64,000 nucleotides of DNA, taken from NCBI RefSeq assembly GCF_022179445.1, contig NZ_BPQU01000009.1, forward strand, positions 110,251 through 174,250, read 5' to 3'. Source of the DNA: Methylobacterium mesophilicum (GTDB lineage Bacteria; Pseudomonadota; Alphaproteobacteria; Rhizobiales; Beijerinckiaceae). How positions within the stretch are numbered: the first letter of the stretch is position 1; each line of letters begins with the position of its first letter. Shown in pieces: positions 28,819 to 39,821 of the stretch. The position numbers and the translations under genes were made by a program. The notes under the pieces are model-generated. The model did not search any database. It saw only the letters and a list, made by a program, of their open reading frames with translations, and was not told the DNA's origin.

Positions 28819-30264
28819 TCACTTGTAGCAGACGCTCTTGGCCGCCTCGACGACCTCGGCCACGGTCGGCAGGGCGAGCTTTTCCAGGTTCGCCGCGTAG
28901 GGCATCGGCACGTCCTTGCCGGTGATGCGCAGGACCGGGGCGTCGAGATAGTCGAAGGCGTCGACCATCAGGCGGGCCACGATCTCGGCGCCGATGCCGG
29001 ATTGCGGGAACCCCTCCTCCACCGTGATGCAGCGGCCGGTCTTCTTGACCGAGCGCACCACGGTCTCGGAATCCATGGGCCGGATCGTGCGCAGGTCGAT
29101 CACCTCGGCCTCGATGCCCTCCTCGGCGAGGATCTGCGCGGCCTTGAGCGCGTAGGTCATGCCGATCGCGAAGGACACGATGGTCACGTCCTTGCCGGTG
29201 CGGTGGACCCGTGCCTTGCCGATCGGCAGCACGAAGTCGTCAAGCTGCGGCACCGGGAAGGACTGGCCGTACAGGATCTCGTTCTCGAGGAAGATGATCG
29301 GGTTCGGGTCGCGGATCGCGGCCTTGAGCAGGCCCTTGGCGTCAGAGGCCGTGTAGGGGGCGATCACCTTGAGGCCCGGCACGTTGGAGTACCACGCGGA
29401 ATAATCGTGGCTGTGCTGGGCGCCGACCCGGGCGGCCGCGCCGTTGGGGCCGCGGAACACGATCGGACAGCCGAGCTGGCCACCGGACATGTACAGGGTC
29501 TTGGCCGCCGAGTTGATGATGTGGTCGATCGCCTGCATGGCGAAGTTGAAGGTCATGAACTCCACGATCGGCTTCAGGCCGGACAACGCCGCGCCGACGC
29601 CGATGCCGGCGAAGCCGTGCTCGGTGATCGGGGTGTCGACCACGCGCCGGGCGCCGAACTCCTGCAGCAGCCCCTGGGTGATCTTGTAGGCGCCCTGATA
29701 CTCGGCGACCTCCTCGCCCATGACGAAGACGTCGCCGTCGCGGCGCATCTCCTCGGCCATGGCGTCGCGCAGGGCCTCGCGGACCGTGGTGGTGACCATC
29801 GGGGTGTTGGCCGGGAACTCCTCCATCACCGGCTCGTCGGCCTTGTTGGTGATGATGGCCGGCGCCGCCGGCGCGTTCGGGGCGTCGGAGCCGGTCTTGG
29901 CCGCCGGGGCGGGTTTCTCGGCCATCCCCTCGGCCTGCATGTCCGGCGTCGGGGCCGGGTGGCCGCCGGCGCCGTTAGGCTTCGGCTTACCACCGCTGGC
30001 GGCCGCCTCGGCCACATCCTCGCCCTCACCCGCGATGATGGCGATCGGCGTGTTGACCGCGACGCCCTCGGTGCCCTCCGCGATCAGGATCTTGGCGAGC
30101 ACGCCCTCGTCGATGGCCTCGACCTCCATGGTCGCCTTGTCGGTCTCGATCTCGGCCAGCACGTCGCCGGACTTGACCGGGTCACCCTCTTTCTTCAGCC
30201 ACTTGGCGAGCTTGCCCTCCTCCATGGTGGGGGAGAGGGCGGGCATCAGGATGTCGGTCGCCAT
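28819..30264 (-). CDS. pdhB: Pyruvate dehydrogenase E1 component subunit beta, with N-terminal lipoyl domain
   Basis: The product has 481 residues. Residues 1-80 form a lipoyl domain (Lys in [11 protein letters not shown]), then an Ala/Pro/Lys linker to about 150, then the transketolase-type E1-beta domain ([56 protein letters not shown]) and C-terminal domain. A lipoyl domain on E1-beta is a known alphaproteobacterial arrangement. With pdhA it decarboxylates pyruvate and acetylates lipoyl groups. Confidence 0.97.
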   Translation of the reverse strand: MATDILMPALSPTMEEGKLAKWLKKEGDPVKSGDVLAEIETDKATMEVEAIDEGVLAKILIAEGTEGVAVNTPIAIIAGEGEDVAEAAASGGKPKPNGAGGHPAPTPDMQAEGMAEKPAPAAKTGSDAPNAPAAPAIITNKADEPVMEEFPANTPMVTTTVREALRDAMAEEMRRDGDVFVMGEEVAEYQGAYKITQGLLQEFGARRVVDTPITEHGFAGIGVGAALSGLKPIVEFMTFNFAMQAIDHIINSAAKTLYMSGGQLGCPIVFRGPNGAAARVGAQHSHDYSAWYSNVPGLKVIAPYTASDAKGLLKAAIRDPNPIIFLENEILYGQSFPVPQLDDFVLPIGKARVHRTGKDVTIVSFAIGMTYALKAAQILAEEGIEAEVIDLRTIRPMDSETVVRSVKKTGRCITVEEGFPQSGIGAEIVARLMVDAFDYLDAPVLRITGKDVPMPYAANLEKLALPTVAEVVEAAKSVCYK

Positions 30265-30318
30265 GCTCAGCTCTGCGGTCGTCTTTTCGGTCGGGGCGGC
30301 CAGGGTTTCGCGGACGCG

Positions 30319-31407
30319 CTAGGCGTGCGCATCCAGCAGGATGTCGGTCCACAGCTCGGCGGGATCCGGCTCGGGATCGTTGGTGGCGAACTCGGCCGCC
30401 GCGTTCACGGTCTCGCGGACCTTGGCGTCGGTCGCCTTGATCTCCGCCTCCGGCACCCCGTGCAGCTCAAGCAGGCGCTTGCGCACCATCTCGATCGGGT
30501 CGTGCTCGTCGCGCATCTTCGAGACCTCGTCCTTGGTCCGGTACTTGGCCGGATCGGACATGGAATGGCCGCGGTAGCGGTAGGTCTGCATCTCCAGGAT
30601 GTAGGGGCCCTTGCCCGTGCGGGCGTGCTCGACCGCCCGCGCCGCCGCCTCGCGCACCGTGCGCACGTCCATGCCGTCGACCTGCTCGCCCGGGATGCCG
30701 AAGGAGAGGCCGCGCTTGGAGAAGTCGGTCTGCGCCGAGGCCCGGGCCACCGAGGTGCCCATGGCGTAGCGGTTGTTCTCGATCACGTAGACCACGGGCA
30801 GCTTCCACAGCGCCGCCATGTTGAAGCTCTCGTAGACCTGGCCCTGGTTGGCCGCGCCATCGCCCATATAGGTGAGGCTGACCTTGCCGTTCTCCCGGTA
30901 ATGATCCGCGAAGGCGAGGCCAGTGCCCAGCGAGACCTGGGCGCCCACGATGCCGTGGCCGCCGAAGAACTGCTTCTCGCGGCTGAACATGTGCATGGAG
31001 CCGCCCTTGCCGCGGCTGTAGCCGCCCCGGCGGCCGGTCAGCTCGGCCATGACACCCTTGGGGTCCATGCCGCAGGCCAGCATGTGGCCGTGGTCGCGGT
31101 AGCCGGTGATGACCTGGTCGCCGTCGACCGAGGCCATCTGCATGCCGATCACCACGGCTTCCTGGCCGATATAGAGGTGGCAGAACCCGCCGATCAGGCC
31201 CATGCCGTAGAGCTGGCCGGCCTTCTCCTCGAAACGCCGGATCAGCAGCATCTCGTGATAGGCGTGAAGGTCTTCCTCGCGGGTGAATTGCGGCATGTTG
31301 GGCGCGGGCTTGTGCGCCTCGATAACCTGAGCGCTTCCGGCCTCTGAGCTTCCGACCTGCGGTTGCGAGGACGAAGCGTCCTTCGCAGGCTCCTTGGCGG
31401 CGTCCAT
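30319..31407 (-). CDS. pdhA: Pyruvate dehydrogenase E1 component subunit alpha
   Basis: The product has 362 residues. The thiamine diphosphate motif GDGAANQGQVYESFNMAALW...ENN and the phosphorylation-loop region YRYRGHSMSDP are intact. The N-terminal 35 residues are Lys/Ser/Ala-rich. ATG 31407 is preferred to the upstream ATG because a GGGGAGAG Shine-Dalgarno lies just before it. First gene of the pdh operon, whose promoter must be within 31408-31603. Confidence 0.97.
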   Translation of the reverse strand: MDAAKEPAKDASSSQPQVGSSEAGSAQVIEAHKPAPNMPQFTREEDLHAYHEMLLIRRFEEKAGQLYGMGLIGGFCHLYIGQEAVVIGMQMASVDGDQVITGYRDHGHMLACGMDPKGVMAELTGRRGGYSRGKGGSMHMFSREKQFFGGHGIVGAQVSLGTGLAFADHYRENGKVSLTYMGDGAANQGQVYESFNMAALWKLPVVYVIENNRYAMGTSVARASAQTDFSKRGLSFGIPGEQVDGMDVRTVREAAARAVEHARTGKGPYILEMQTYRYRGHSMSDPAKYRTKDEVSKMRDEHDPIEMVRKRLLELHGVPEAEIKATDAKVRETVNAAAEFATNDPEPDPAELWTDILLDAHA

Positions 31408-31519
31408 CGGCGCTCTCCCCGTGATTCCACGCGACTGGAACGGGGTGTAGGACAGCACCGTTTGGAAAGCGAGGGTGGACGCTCTGACAGGTCGCCCCTC
31501 TTGTCAGAGGCGATCTAAA

Positions 31520-31556
31520 GCATCGTCCCGAACGGCAGCCGCCGGCTTTCGTGCAT
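31520..31556 (-). repeat. 46-bp palindromic repeat, copy 3 (degraded, inverted)
   Basis: The order GCATC, GTCCCGAACGG, GCCGGCTTTCG matches the reverse complement of the copies at 7652 and 21969. The far end is eroded. It lies between the DivIC-like gene and pdhA. Confidence 0.6.
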
Positions 31557-31603
31557 GGAAGAGGCCGACCTTAAGTGGCGGCGCGTAGGGCCGGAGCGTG
31601 ATG

Positions 31604-31915
31604 TCAGGGCGTGATGACGACCACGTCGTTGGCGTGGACGCGGCCCAGCACGATCCGGGCCCGCTCTTCCAGGAGGTCGCGGTCGATCTGGTCGCTCTTG
31701 AGCAGGGTCACCCGGTGCTCCCAGGTCGCCCGCTCCGCCCGCACGGCGGCGAGCTCCCGGGTGAGGCCGTAGGCGCGGATCTTCAGCACCTTCTTGGCCT
31801 CGAGGCCGCGGTTGCCGCTCTCGGCCTGCCACACGAAGAAACCGACGACGAGCGCCGACAGGGTCCAGAGACCCAGGGGCAACACGACCATTCTGACGCG
31901 GCGACGGACGACCAT
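31604..31915 (-). CDS. Septum formation initiator family protein (FtsB/DivIC-like)
   Basis: The product has 103 residues: a short basic N-terminus, one membrane helix (about 9-29, VVLPLGLWTLSALVVGFFVW), then a coiled coil (about 33-80, heptads in RAYGLTRELAAVRAERATWEHRVTLLKS) and a C-terminal tip. This is the layout of FtsB/DivIC, which joins FtsL and FtsQ in the divisome. The eno side and the pdhA side both match the usual Rhizobiales order, although an adenylate cyclase gene lies between it and eno here. Confidence 0.88.
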   Translation of the reverse strand: MVVRRRVRMVVLPLGLWTLSALVVGFFVWQAESGNRGLEAKKVLKIRAYGLTRELAAVRAERATWEHRVTLLKSDQIDRDLLEERARIVLGRVHANDVVVITP

Positions 31916-32017
31916 GGCGCCAGCCTCGCGCGGAAAGGTTAACGGAGTTTTTCGGTGCTGCCGGTTCGTACCCGTCGGGTATGATCCGGGCCGGACAGAG
32001 GGAGCCCCGGCGCACCG

Positions 32018-33199
32018 ATGGACATGACGGAGCTGACGCGCTGGATCGCGGAGCACGCGACCGCGACCGACGACCACGACACGATGCTGGCGCGGGTCTG
32101 CGAGGCCCTGTGCGCGGCCGGCGTCCCGCTCTGGCGGGTCAGCGTCATGTCGCCGGCCATCGACCCGACCGTGCGGGGCGTCAGCCTGAACTGGCTCCTC
32201 GGCCAGGGCCTGACCTTCGTGCCGAACCCGCACGGCGCCGAACAGGAGGCCGACTGGCTCCGCAGCCCGATCTTCGCGATGCTGGAGCGGGGCCAGACCT
32301 TCGGACGCTGGCGCCTCGACAGCCCCGGTCCGGAAACGGATTACCCGATCCTGCACGGCCTGCGCGCCGAGGGCGGCACCGAGTACGCGGTCCAGATCGT
32401 CGGCTTCGCGCCCGGCACGGCGTTGCGCGGCGTCGCGATCTCGTTCTGCACCCAGGCCCGCGACGGCTTCACGCAGGCCGACCTCGCGGCGGTCGCGGCG
32501 GTGATGCCGACCTTCGCGCTGGCGGTGGCCAAGCTCGGCCTCGGACATACCCTACGCGAGGTCACGGCGACCTATCTCGGGCGCTCCACCGCGGAGCGGG
32601 TCCTCGACGGGCAGATCCAGCGCGGCCAGGGCCGGGCCGTCCCGGCCGCGATCCTACTGACGGACCTGCGCGGCTTCACGGCCCTGTCCGACCGGGCCGA
32701 CCCCTACGACATGGTCACCTGGCTCAACGAGCATTTCGACGCGCTGGGCGATCCCGTGGCCCGGCACGGCGGCGAGATCCTCAAATTCCTCGGCGACGGC
32801 TTCCTGGCGATCTTCCCGGTGGCCGATGCCGGCATCCTGCCCTGCCCCGTCTGCAACAGCGCCCTCGACGCCGCCGCGGACGGACTCGCGGCCAACGCCG
32901 CGCTCAACGATCACCGCCGGGCCGCGGGGCTACCGGAGCTGACTGCCGACTGCGTCGTGCATTTCGGGACGGTGGTCTACGGCAATGTCGGCACCGAGCG
33001 CCGCCTCGACTTCACGGTGATCGGGCGGGCGGTGAACGAGGCGAGCCGTATCGAGAGCCAGTGCGAGGCCCTCGGCCACACGCTGCTGGTTTCGGATTCC
33101 TTCGCGGAACGGTGCGCCCGGCCTCTGAAAACGGTGGGAACCATCGAGCTGCGGGGGCTGGCGCGGCCGCAGAAGGTCTGGACGCTGCCGGGTGACTGA
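32018..33199 (+). CDS. Class III adenylate/guanylate cyclase
   Basis: The product has 393 residues. An N-terminal GAF-like region (about 10-175) precedes the catalytic domain (about 205-390). The two metal Asp residues are D216 (LLTDLRGFTALSD) and D260 (EILKFLGDGFLAIFP), with Lys256 at the adenine-specifying position; the transition-state pair is in VIGRAVNEASRIE. cAMP is the expected product. A CPVC pair lies in the loop following D260 and might bind metal or sense redox. It is cytoplasmic, as there is no membrane helix. Confidence 0.93.
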   Translation: MDMTELTRWIAEHATATDDHDTMLARVCEALCAAGVPLWRVSVMSPAIDPTVRGVSLNWLLGQGLTFVPNPHGAEQEADWLRSPIFAMLERGQTFGRWRLDSPGPETDYPILHGLRAEGGTEYAVQIVGFAPGTALRGVAISFCTQARDGFTQADLAAVAAVMPTFALAVAKLGLGHTLREVTATYLGRSTAERVLDGQIQRGQGRAVPAAILLTDLRGFTALSDRADPYDMVTWLNEHFDALGDPVARHGGEILKFLGDGFLAIFPVADAGILPCPVCNSALDAAADGLAANAALNDHRRAAGLPELTADCVVHFGTVVYGNVGTERRLDFTVIGRAVNEASRIESQCEALGHTLLVSDSFAERCARPLKTVGTIELRGLARPQKVWTLPGD

Positions 33200-33235
33200 A
33201 GTTCGTCGGCCGAAGGACGTGGAGCGCCGTTCCCG

Positions 33236-33263
33236 GTCATTGCTTCGCTGCGCTCGCAATGAC
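33236..33263. repeat. REP-type 28-bp palindrome
   Basis: Arms GTCATTGC and GCAATGAC enclose a CTTCGCTGCGCT-type loop, a very common Rhizobiales intergenic repeat word. It lies just after the cyclase stop. A second stem (CCCTCCC...GGGAGGG, 33294-33315) lies between it and the eno stop. Confidence 0.75.
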
Positions 33264-33329
33264 GGTGCAATTTGAAAGACGGCCCCCGTCTTCCCTCCCC
33301 GCAAGCCGGGAGGGAAGACGTATGCGAAT

Positions 33330-34697
<1,368 letters not shown>

Positions 34698-34785
34698 TCA
34701 AGCCGCGTCCGGCGGCAAGCATCCGGTTAGGTGGCGCCTGTGCACGTGTCGTGACAGCGATGAATCGCAACGCTGACGTGCGGGC

Positions 34786-34992
34786 CTACCGCACGCGCAG
34801 CGGGGCCGGGTGCCGGACCGGGGTCGCGGCCAGGGATCGGTTCAGCCTACGTAACTGGACATCGTTGCGGGCACAGAGGTCGTAGCTGGTCATGGCATCG
34901 AGCATGCGCTGGACCGCGTCGTCTTCCCTAGCGCGGGCGGGAGCGGCTGCAGCCGCGACCATCGCAATCAACCCGAAGGCAATGAGACGCAT
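34786..34992 (-). CDS. Small secreted protein of unknown function
   Basis: The product has 68 residues: a signal peptide ([21 protein letters not shown]) and a mature part of 47 residues that begins [23 protein letters not shown] and has one Cys and a basic C-terminus. No Shine-Dalgarno is obvious. The clean signal peptide and helical mature part favour a real gene; no family recognised. Confidence 0.5.
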   Translation of the reverse strand: MRLIAFGLIAMVAAAAAPARAREDDAVQRMLDAMTSYDLCARNDVQLRRLNRSLAATPVRHPAPLRVR

Positions 34993-35117
34993 CGTATCGT
35001 ACCGGCTTCGGACAGCGTCGACGGCCACCCGCTCCGCGGATCGTGACGGAAACCGGTAAAGAATTGGTCGCGGCGCGCATGGGTGCGCCGGACCGCACGC
35101 GGGCTTATAAAGACGCC

Positions 35118-35570
35118 ATGACCACGCCTGAGACCCTGCAGCTCGGCCAGCCCACCCCGCTGCCGTCCTCCCCCGCGGATGCCCGCCTCGACCGGGTGCC
35201 GAACCCGCATGCCGACACCGATTACGTAGCCCGGTTCACCGCGCCCGAGTTCACCTCGATCTGCCCGGTCACCGGCCAGCCGGATTTCGCCATCCTGGTG
35301 ATCGACTACGTGCCTGGCGACTGGCTCGTGGAATCGAAGTCGCTCAAGCTTTATCTCGGCGCGTTCCGCAATCATGGGGCGTTCCACGAGGATTGCACCG
35401 TGGCGATCGGCAAGCGCCTGCGCGATCTGCTGGAGCCGCGCTACCTGCGGATCGGCGGGTACTGGTATCCGCGCGGCGGCATCCCGATCGACGTGTTCTG
35501 GCAGACCGGCGAGCCGCCGAAGACGATCTGGCTGCCCGAGACCGGGGTCGCCCCCTATCGCGGCCGCTGA
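35118..35570 (+). CDS. queF: NADPH-dependent 7-cyano-7-deazaguanine (preQ0) reductase, type I
   Basis: The product has 150 residues. The nucleophilic Cys49 is in [12 protein letters not shown], the QueF motif with ESKSLKLYL follows, and the catalytic Asp sits in FHEDCTV. It reduces preQ0 to preQ1 in queuosine synthesis. ATG 35118 gives the family length. No preQ1 riboswitch is visible in the 75 bp upstream. The other que genes are not in this window. Confidence 0.95.
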   Translation: MTTPETLQLGQPTPLPSSPADARLDRVPNPHADTDYVARFTAPEFTSICPVTGQPDFAILVIDYVPGDWLVESKSLKLYLGAFRNHGAFHEDCTVAIGKRLRDLLEPRYLRIGGYWYPRGGIPIDVFWQTGEPPKTIWLPETGVAPYRGR

Positions 35571-35576
35571 TCCGGC

Positions 35577-35611
35577 ATGAAAAAGGCGACCGGCTCGCGC
35601 CGGTCGCCCTT
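35577..35611 (-). terminator. Intrinsic terminator between queF and the Gly/Tyr-rich gene
   Basis: A perfect 10-bp stem (35585-35594 with 35599-35608, GGCGACCGGC arm) is followed in the minus direction by a T-run (complement of AAAAA at 35579-35584). It serves the gene at 35635-35961 and lies 7 bp after the queF stop. Confidence 0.85.
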
Positions 35612-35634
35612 CAGATCCGTTGGGATCGTCGCCC

Positions 35635-35961
35635 TTAATAGGGGGCGCCGTAATAGCCGCCGTAGGCCGGGGCGCCGTAGCCGTAAGCCGGAGCGCCGTA
35701 GGCCGGCCCGTAGCCGCCGCGGTTGTAGTAGTTGTTGGCTGCGCCGGCAGCGACGGCGCCGGCGGCCAGGCCGGCAATGCCGAGGCCGATGGCGGCGCCG
35801 GTTCCGATGCCGCGACGTCCGCCGCGGTAACCGTAGCCGTGACCATAGCCATGCCCGTATCCGCCGTGGAAACCGTACGGACGGGCCTCGGCGCCGGTCG
35901 TGGCGGCGACGCTGCCGAGGGCCAGGGCGGCGGCGGTGGCGATGATACCGATCTTGCGCAT
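35635..35961 (-). CDS. Gly/Tyr/Ala-rich small secreted protein
   Basis: The product has 108 residues. Signal peptide (MRKIGIIATAAALALG...) with likely cleavage after TGAEA, then a GHGYGHGYGYRGGRRG stretch, a small hydrophobic Gly/Ala segment (about 50-75, GAAIGLGIAGLAAGAVAAG) and a tail of GYGAPAYG-type repeats. Similar to the glycine-zipper-like or low-complexity secreted proteins of Rhizobiales; function unknown. A Shine-Dalgarno (AAGGAA) precedes ATG 35961, which is why longer starts were rejected. Confidence 0.8.
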   Translation of the reverse strand: MRKIGIIATAAALALGSVAATTGAEARPYGFHGGYGHGYGHGYGYRGGRRGIGTGAAIGLGIAGLAAGAVAAGAANNYYNRGGYGPAYGAPAYGYGAPAYGGYYGAPY

Positions 35962-36497
35962 GACGTTCCTTCTCGATCCGTGATCGAACATGCCCACTAA
36001 CGTGGCTGCACAACGAACGGTTCCGAGTTTTCGTATGCGGATTTTGATAACCATGATCGCCTGAACGACGGTTCATCTCCGACCCATACGATAGAATCAC
36101 TGCCGGTCGCCCGGGCATTCGCAAACGCCCGCCGCTGGTCTTGTGAATACTTTCCGCATCGCAGTGGGTCTAAACCTGCGGCTGTTGCGCCGAGGGTGGG
36201 GGCGGCGCTGTCCGACCGCCCGGTTCCCGTCTTACGCCGGCTCAGGCGGACGGAGATCCCGATCTCACCCTCGTCCTGAGGCGTGACCGAGCGAGCCCTC
36301 AGCGATCGCATGGCTGGCCGGAGGGCTCCCTAGAGGTCTCCGCTGCGCGCCCTCGTCTCAAAATGACGGCGCGGACGGGAAAGACCAGTCCAACGCAATC
36401 TCAGCCGGTATGACGCCGGCTCGTGCATCCCGTTCCAGGTGGAAACTGCTTACCTACGCTTGCGCCGCGACCGGCGCGGTTCCGGAGAGCCGACCCC
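35962..36497. other. Intergenic region with a degraded repeat
   Basis: This 536-bp gap has no convincing gene. Between about 36265 and 36370 it holds a degraded repeat related in wording to the one at 24553, with an 8-bp inverted pair GAGCCCTC/GAGGGCTC (36293-36300, 36321-36328). The left 60 bp next to the Gly/Tyr-rich gene are its promoter region. Confidence 0.5.
36265..36370. repeat. Degraded palindromic intergenic repeat
   Basis: It starts with CACCCTCGTCCTGAGG, like the CCTCATCCTGAGG end at 24553, and has an internal 8-bp inverted pair and an AGGTCTCCGC word. The right end is not well defined. Confidence 0.4.
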
Positions 36498-37166
36498 ATG
36501 GATGCCCTCACGCTGATCCGCGATACCTTCGCGCCGCTCGCCGGCAAGCGCATCCTCGACATCGGGTGTGGGCCCGGGACCCTGGCGAAACGGCTCACGG
36601 AGGACGGCGCCTCGGTGACGGGCGTCGACCCGGGCGAGGCGGCCCTGGGCAAGGCCCGGGAGGCCGTGCCGGCCGCGCGGTTCGAGGCCGCCTCGGCCGA
36701 GGCCCTGCCGTTCCCTGACGCGCATTTCGACGGCGCCGTGATGTTCAACGCCCTGCACCACGTGCCCGACCCCGCCGCCGCCCTGCGCGAGGCGGCCCGG
36801 ATCGTGGTGCCGGGCGGGACCCTGGTGGTGGTGGAGCCCCTGGCCGAGGGCAGCTTCTTCGACGCCCTGCGGCCGATCGAGGACGAGACGGCGGTCCGCG
36901 CCGCCGCGCAGGAGGCCATCGCGGTGGCCCTGTCGGGTGGTGCCTTCCTGTGCCGTCAGGACGTGACCCTGGCACGGCGCGAGAGCTTCGCCGACCTGGA
37001 CGGTTTCCTGGCGCGGGTCAGCGCGGTCGATCCCGCCCGGGAGGCAACGATCCGAGCCCGGCGGCCGATCGTGGAGGCGGCGTTCCGGGGCGCGGCCGAG
37101 CGCGAGGCCGACGGGCGCTACTCCCTGGTCCAGCCCCTGCGCATCCACGTGCTCCAGCCGGCCTGA
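36498..37166 (+). CDS. Class I SAM-dependent methyltransferase
   Basis: The product has 222 residues. Motif I reads ILDIGCGPGTLAKRL (residues 18-32), the acidic loop is GVDPGE, motif II region FDGAVMFNALHHVPDPAAAL, motif III VVPGGTLVVVEP. This is the Methyltransf_11 pattern. The substrate cannot be deduced. ATG 36498 has a GGAGAG Shine-Dalgarno; the gene is convergent with kdsA (6 bp between stops). Confidence 0.88.
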   Translation: MDALTLIRDTFAPLAGKRILDIGCGPGTLAKRLTEDGASVTGVDPGEAALGKAREAVPAARFEAASAEALPFPDAHFDGAVMFNALHHVPDPAAALREAARIVVPGGTLVVVEPLAEGSFFDALRPIEDETAVRAAAQEAIAVALSGGAFLCRQDVTLARRESFADLDGFLARVSAVDPAREATIRARRPIVEAAFRGAAEREADGRYSLVQPLRIHVLQPA

Positions 37167-37172
37167 CCGGGA

Positions 37173-38027
37173 TCAGGCGTAGCGGCGCTTGGCCAGCCGA
37201 TCGAAGGCGATCAGCTCTTCGAGCAAAGCCGGCAGGTCGCGCAGGGCGACCATGTTGGGGCCGTCCGAGGGGGCCCGGTCCGGATCCGGGTGGGTCTCGA
37301 TGAACACCCCCGCGACGCCGACCGCCACGGCGGCCCGGGCCAGCACGGCGACGAATTCGCGCTGGCCACCGGAGCTGGCGCCCTGCCCGCCCGGCTGCTG
37401 CACCGAATGGGTGGCGTCGAACACCACTGGCGCGCCGTGGGTCACCTGCGCCATGATCGGCAGGCTGCGCATATCCGAGACGAGGGTGTTGTAGCCGAAC
37501 GAGGCGCCGCGCTCGGTGACGATGACGTTGGGGTTGCCGGCCTCCGTCACCTTGGCGGCGACGTGCTTCATGTCCCAGGGGGCCAGGAACTGCCCCTTCT
37601 TGATGTTGACCGCCCGGCCGGTGGCGGCGGCCGCCAAGAGGAGGTCGGTCTGGCGACACAGGAAGGCCGGGATCTGGAGCACGTCCACCGCCTCGGCGGC
37701 CGGCGCGCAATGCTCGGCGGCGTGCACGTCGGTCAGAACCGGCAGGCTCAAGGATTCGCGGATCTCGGCGAAGACCGGCAGGGCGCCTTCGAGGCCGATG
37801 CCCCGCGCGGCGCTCCCGGAGGTCCGGTTGGCCTTGTCGAACGAGGTCTTGAACACGAGGCCGATCCCTAGGTCCGCGGCCATCTCCTTGAGCGCTGCGG
37901 CGATTTCCAGGGCGTGATTGCGCCCTTCGAGCTGGCAGGGGCCGGCGATCAGGGTCAGCGGCAGGTGGTTTCCGAAGCGCGCCGCGCCGACCTGGACGAC
38001 GGGACCGGGTGTTGCGTGTGTCGACAT
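37173..38027 (-). CDS. kdsA: 3-deoxy-8-phosphooctulonate (KDO-8-phosphate) synthase
   Basis: The product has 284 residues. It condenses PEP and arabinose-5-phosphate for lipopolysaccharide. Motifs include [67 protein letters not shown] and [10 protein letters not shown]. The residue after IAGP is Cys31, as in metal-dependent enzymes (Asn in the metal-independent E. coli type). ATG 38027 is 10 bp downstream of the stop of a secreted-protein gene, so the two are probably one transcript. Confidence 0.96.
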   Translation of the reverse strand: MSTHATPGPVVQVGAARFGNHLPLTLIAGPCQLEGRNHALEIAAALKEMAADLGIGLVFKTSFDKANRTSGSAARGIGLEGALPVFAEIRESLSLPVLTDVHAAEHCAPAAEAVDVLQIPAFLCRQTDLLLAAAATGRAVNIKKGQFLAPWDMKHVAAKVTEAGNPNVIVTERGASFGYNTLVSDMRSLPIMAQVTHGAPVVFDATHSVQQPGGQGASSGGQREFVAVLARAAVAVGVAGVFIETHPDPDRAPSDGPNMVALRDLPALLEELIAFDRLAKRRYA

Positions 38028-38037
38028 GGGCTGCGCT

Positions 38038-38523
38038 CTACCCCGCGCGGCGGATTCGCGAAACCCCGGCCCGGGGTGCGACCCGGCAGACCGTGAGGTC
38101 GTCCCGGAGCCCATCCGTCCGGGGGCCGGTCTCGCACAGCATCAGCGCCTGGCCGGTGCCCCCCCGTCGCGGCGCGTCGGCCAGCAGGCTGTCCTGGTGC
38201 AGGTTGAGCGCCAGCACCTCGACCGCCTGCGGCTCCGCGCCGGTGAGCGCCCGGGCGGCCAGCCCGACCAGGACGAAGTACGCGATTGCGGGCTCCCGCT
38301 CGCGGGAGGCGATCGTGATCCGGGCCGGCGCCCGGCAATCGAGGCTCATCCGCTCGGCATCCTGGGCCCGGAACACCGCGTAGGGTCCCTCCCGGCCGGC
38401 GAGCGAGGCGCCCGTGATCCGGATCACCTTGGCGGCGAGCGCGTCGCAGGCATCCGCGGCCCGGGCCGGCACCGCGGCGAGGACCAGGGCGCCGATGAGG
38501 ACGGCCACGGCGGGGAAGCGCAT
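38038..38523 (-). CDS. Secreted protein of unknown function, upstream of kdsA
   Basis: The product has 161 residues: a signal peptide ([23 protein letters not shown]) and a mature domain starting [28 protein letters not shown]. It has four cysteines, so two disulfides are possible. It ends with a basic tail. Closely spaced with kdsA. No family recognised. Confidence 0.7.
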   Translation of the reverse strand: MRFPAVAVLIGALVLAAVPARAADACDALAAKVIRITGASLAGREGPYAVFRAQDAERMSLDCRAPARITIASREREPAIAYFVLVGLAARALTGAEPQAVEVLALNLHQDSLLADAPRRGGTGQALMLCETGPRTDGLRDDLTVCRVAPRAGVSRIRRAG

Positions 38524-38712
38524 CGTCGGAAATTCCTTGTGGGGCTCCGGGCCACGGACCGGCGGGACGCGAGACAGATAGCGCGGGTCGGCGCGGCGGC
38601 GAAGATGCGCGTCCCCGCCAGTCGGACAGGGTATCCTGTAGACAGGGCGTCCTGCCCGCCCGATCTGAGCGGACGGCGCAACGCCCCTCGCCGCTCAAGC
38701 TTCCGGCAGCCC

Positions 38713-39726
38713 ATGCTCAGATCCGTCCTCGCCCTCACCCTCCTGGTCGTGGCTATCCCGGCCCTCCCGCTTCCGAGCGCTGCTGCGGCCGAGCCGGCCT
38801 ACGGGCCCGAACTCGAAGGGTTCGAGTACCCCTTCCCGGTCGAGCGCTTCACCCTCACGTCGCAGCGCCAGCCCGTGCAGATGGCCTATCTCGACGTGCG
38901 GCCCGCGACGCCGAACGGGCGCACCGCGGTGCTGCTCCACGGCAAGAACTTCTGCGCGGCGACTTGGGAGAGCCAGATCCGGGCTCTGACCGAGGCCGGC
39001 TACCGGGTGATCGCCCCGGACCAGATCGGGTTCTGCAAGTCGAGCAAGCCGGCCGCCTACCAGTTCACCTTCCGACAGCTCGCCGAGAACACCCACGCCC
39101 TCCTCGACAAGCTCGGGGTCGCGCGACCGATCCTGGTCGGCCATTCCACCGGCGGCATGCTGGCCGCGCATTACGCCCTGCTCTACCCGAAGGACGTGGC
39201 GCAGCTGGTGCTGGTCAACCCGATCGGGCTGGAGGATTGGAGCGCCAAGGGCGTCCCCCCGGTCTCGGTGGAGCAATGGTACCAGCGCGAACTGAAGGTC
39301 TCGGCGGCGTCGATCCGCGCGTACGAGACCGCGACCTACTACGCCGGCCAGTGGGAGCCGCGCTACGAGCCCTGGGTGACGATGCTGGCTGGGCTGAACG
39401 CCGGCCCGGGCAAGGAGGCGGTCGCCTGGGACTCGGCGCTCCTCTACGACATGATCCTGACCCAGCCGGTGGTCTACCGCCTGCCGCAGATCGCGGTGCC
39501 GACCTTGTTGATGATCGGCCAGAAGGACAACACGGCGATCGGCAAGGACCTCGCCCCGCCGGAGCTGCGGGCTTCGCTCGGGAACTACCCGGAGCTGGGC
39601 AAGGCGGCCGCCAAGGCGATCCCGGGGGCCAAGCTCGTGGAATTTCCGGTGCTGGGCCACGCGCCGCAGATGTCGGATCCCGAGGGGTTCAACACGGCAT
39701 TGATCGCGGGGATCTCGGCGCCGTGA
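38713..39726 (+). CDS. Secreted alpha/beta-fold hydrolase
   Basis: The product has 337 residues with a signal peptide (MLRSVLALTLLVVAIPALPL...AAAA). The oxyanion strand HGKNFCAATWE, the nucleophile elbow GHSTGGMLA, the acid region (GQKDNTAIG) and the catalytic His in LGHAPQMSDP give a full triad. The elbow Thr after Ser and the insert around DWSAKGVPPVSVEQWYQRE mark the proline-iminopeptidase/epoxide-hydrolase-like part of the superfamily. A substrate cannot be named. Confidence 0.9.
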   Translation: MLRSVLALTLLVVAIPALPLPSAAAAEPAYGPELEGFEYPFPVERFTLTSQRQPVQMAYLDVRPATPNGRTAVLLHGKNFCAATWESQIRALTEAGYRVIAPDQIGFCKSSKPAAYQFTFRQLAENTHALLDKLGVARPILVGHSTGGMLAAHYALLYPKDVAQLVLVNPIGLEDWSAKGVPPVSVEQWYQRELKVSAASIRAYETATYYAGQWEPRYEPWVTMLAGLNAGPGKEAVAWDSALLYDMILTQPVVYRLPQIAVPTLLMIGQKDNTAIGKDLAPPELRASLGNYPELGKAAAKAIPGAKLVEFPVLGHAPQMSDPEGFNTALIAGISAP

Positions 39727-39821
39727 CTGCGCGGGCGACACCGTAAAGCCGCGCGAACAATTCGGGTCGTGTTGTTCTTGCGAGACTTTCAGTGTTGCAC
39801 CGTCGCTTGAGCACCCACCTT

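Noticed and set aside
35043..35117. Longer start for queF and a preQ1 riboswitch upstream
   Set aside because: The extension has no match to QueF and I could not find the stem and A-rich tail of a preQ1 riboswitch.
35997..36311. Possible 104-residue minus-strand protein
   Set aside because: It overlaps a repeat, has no ribosome site and shows no domain.
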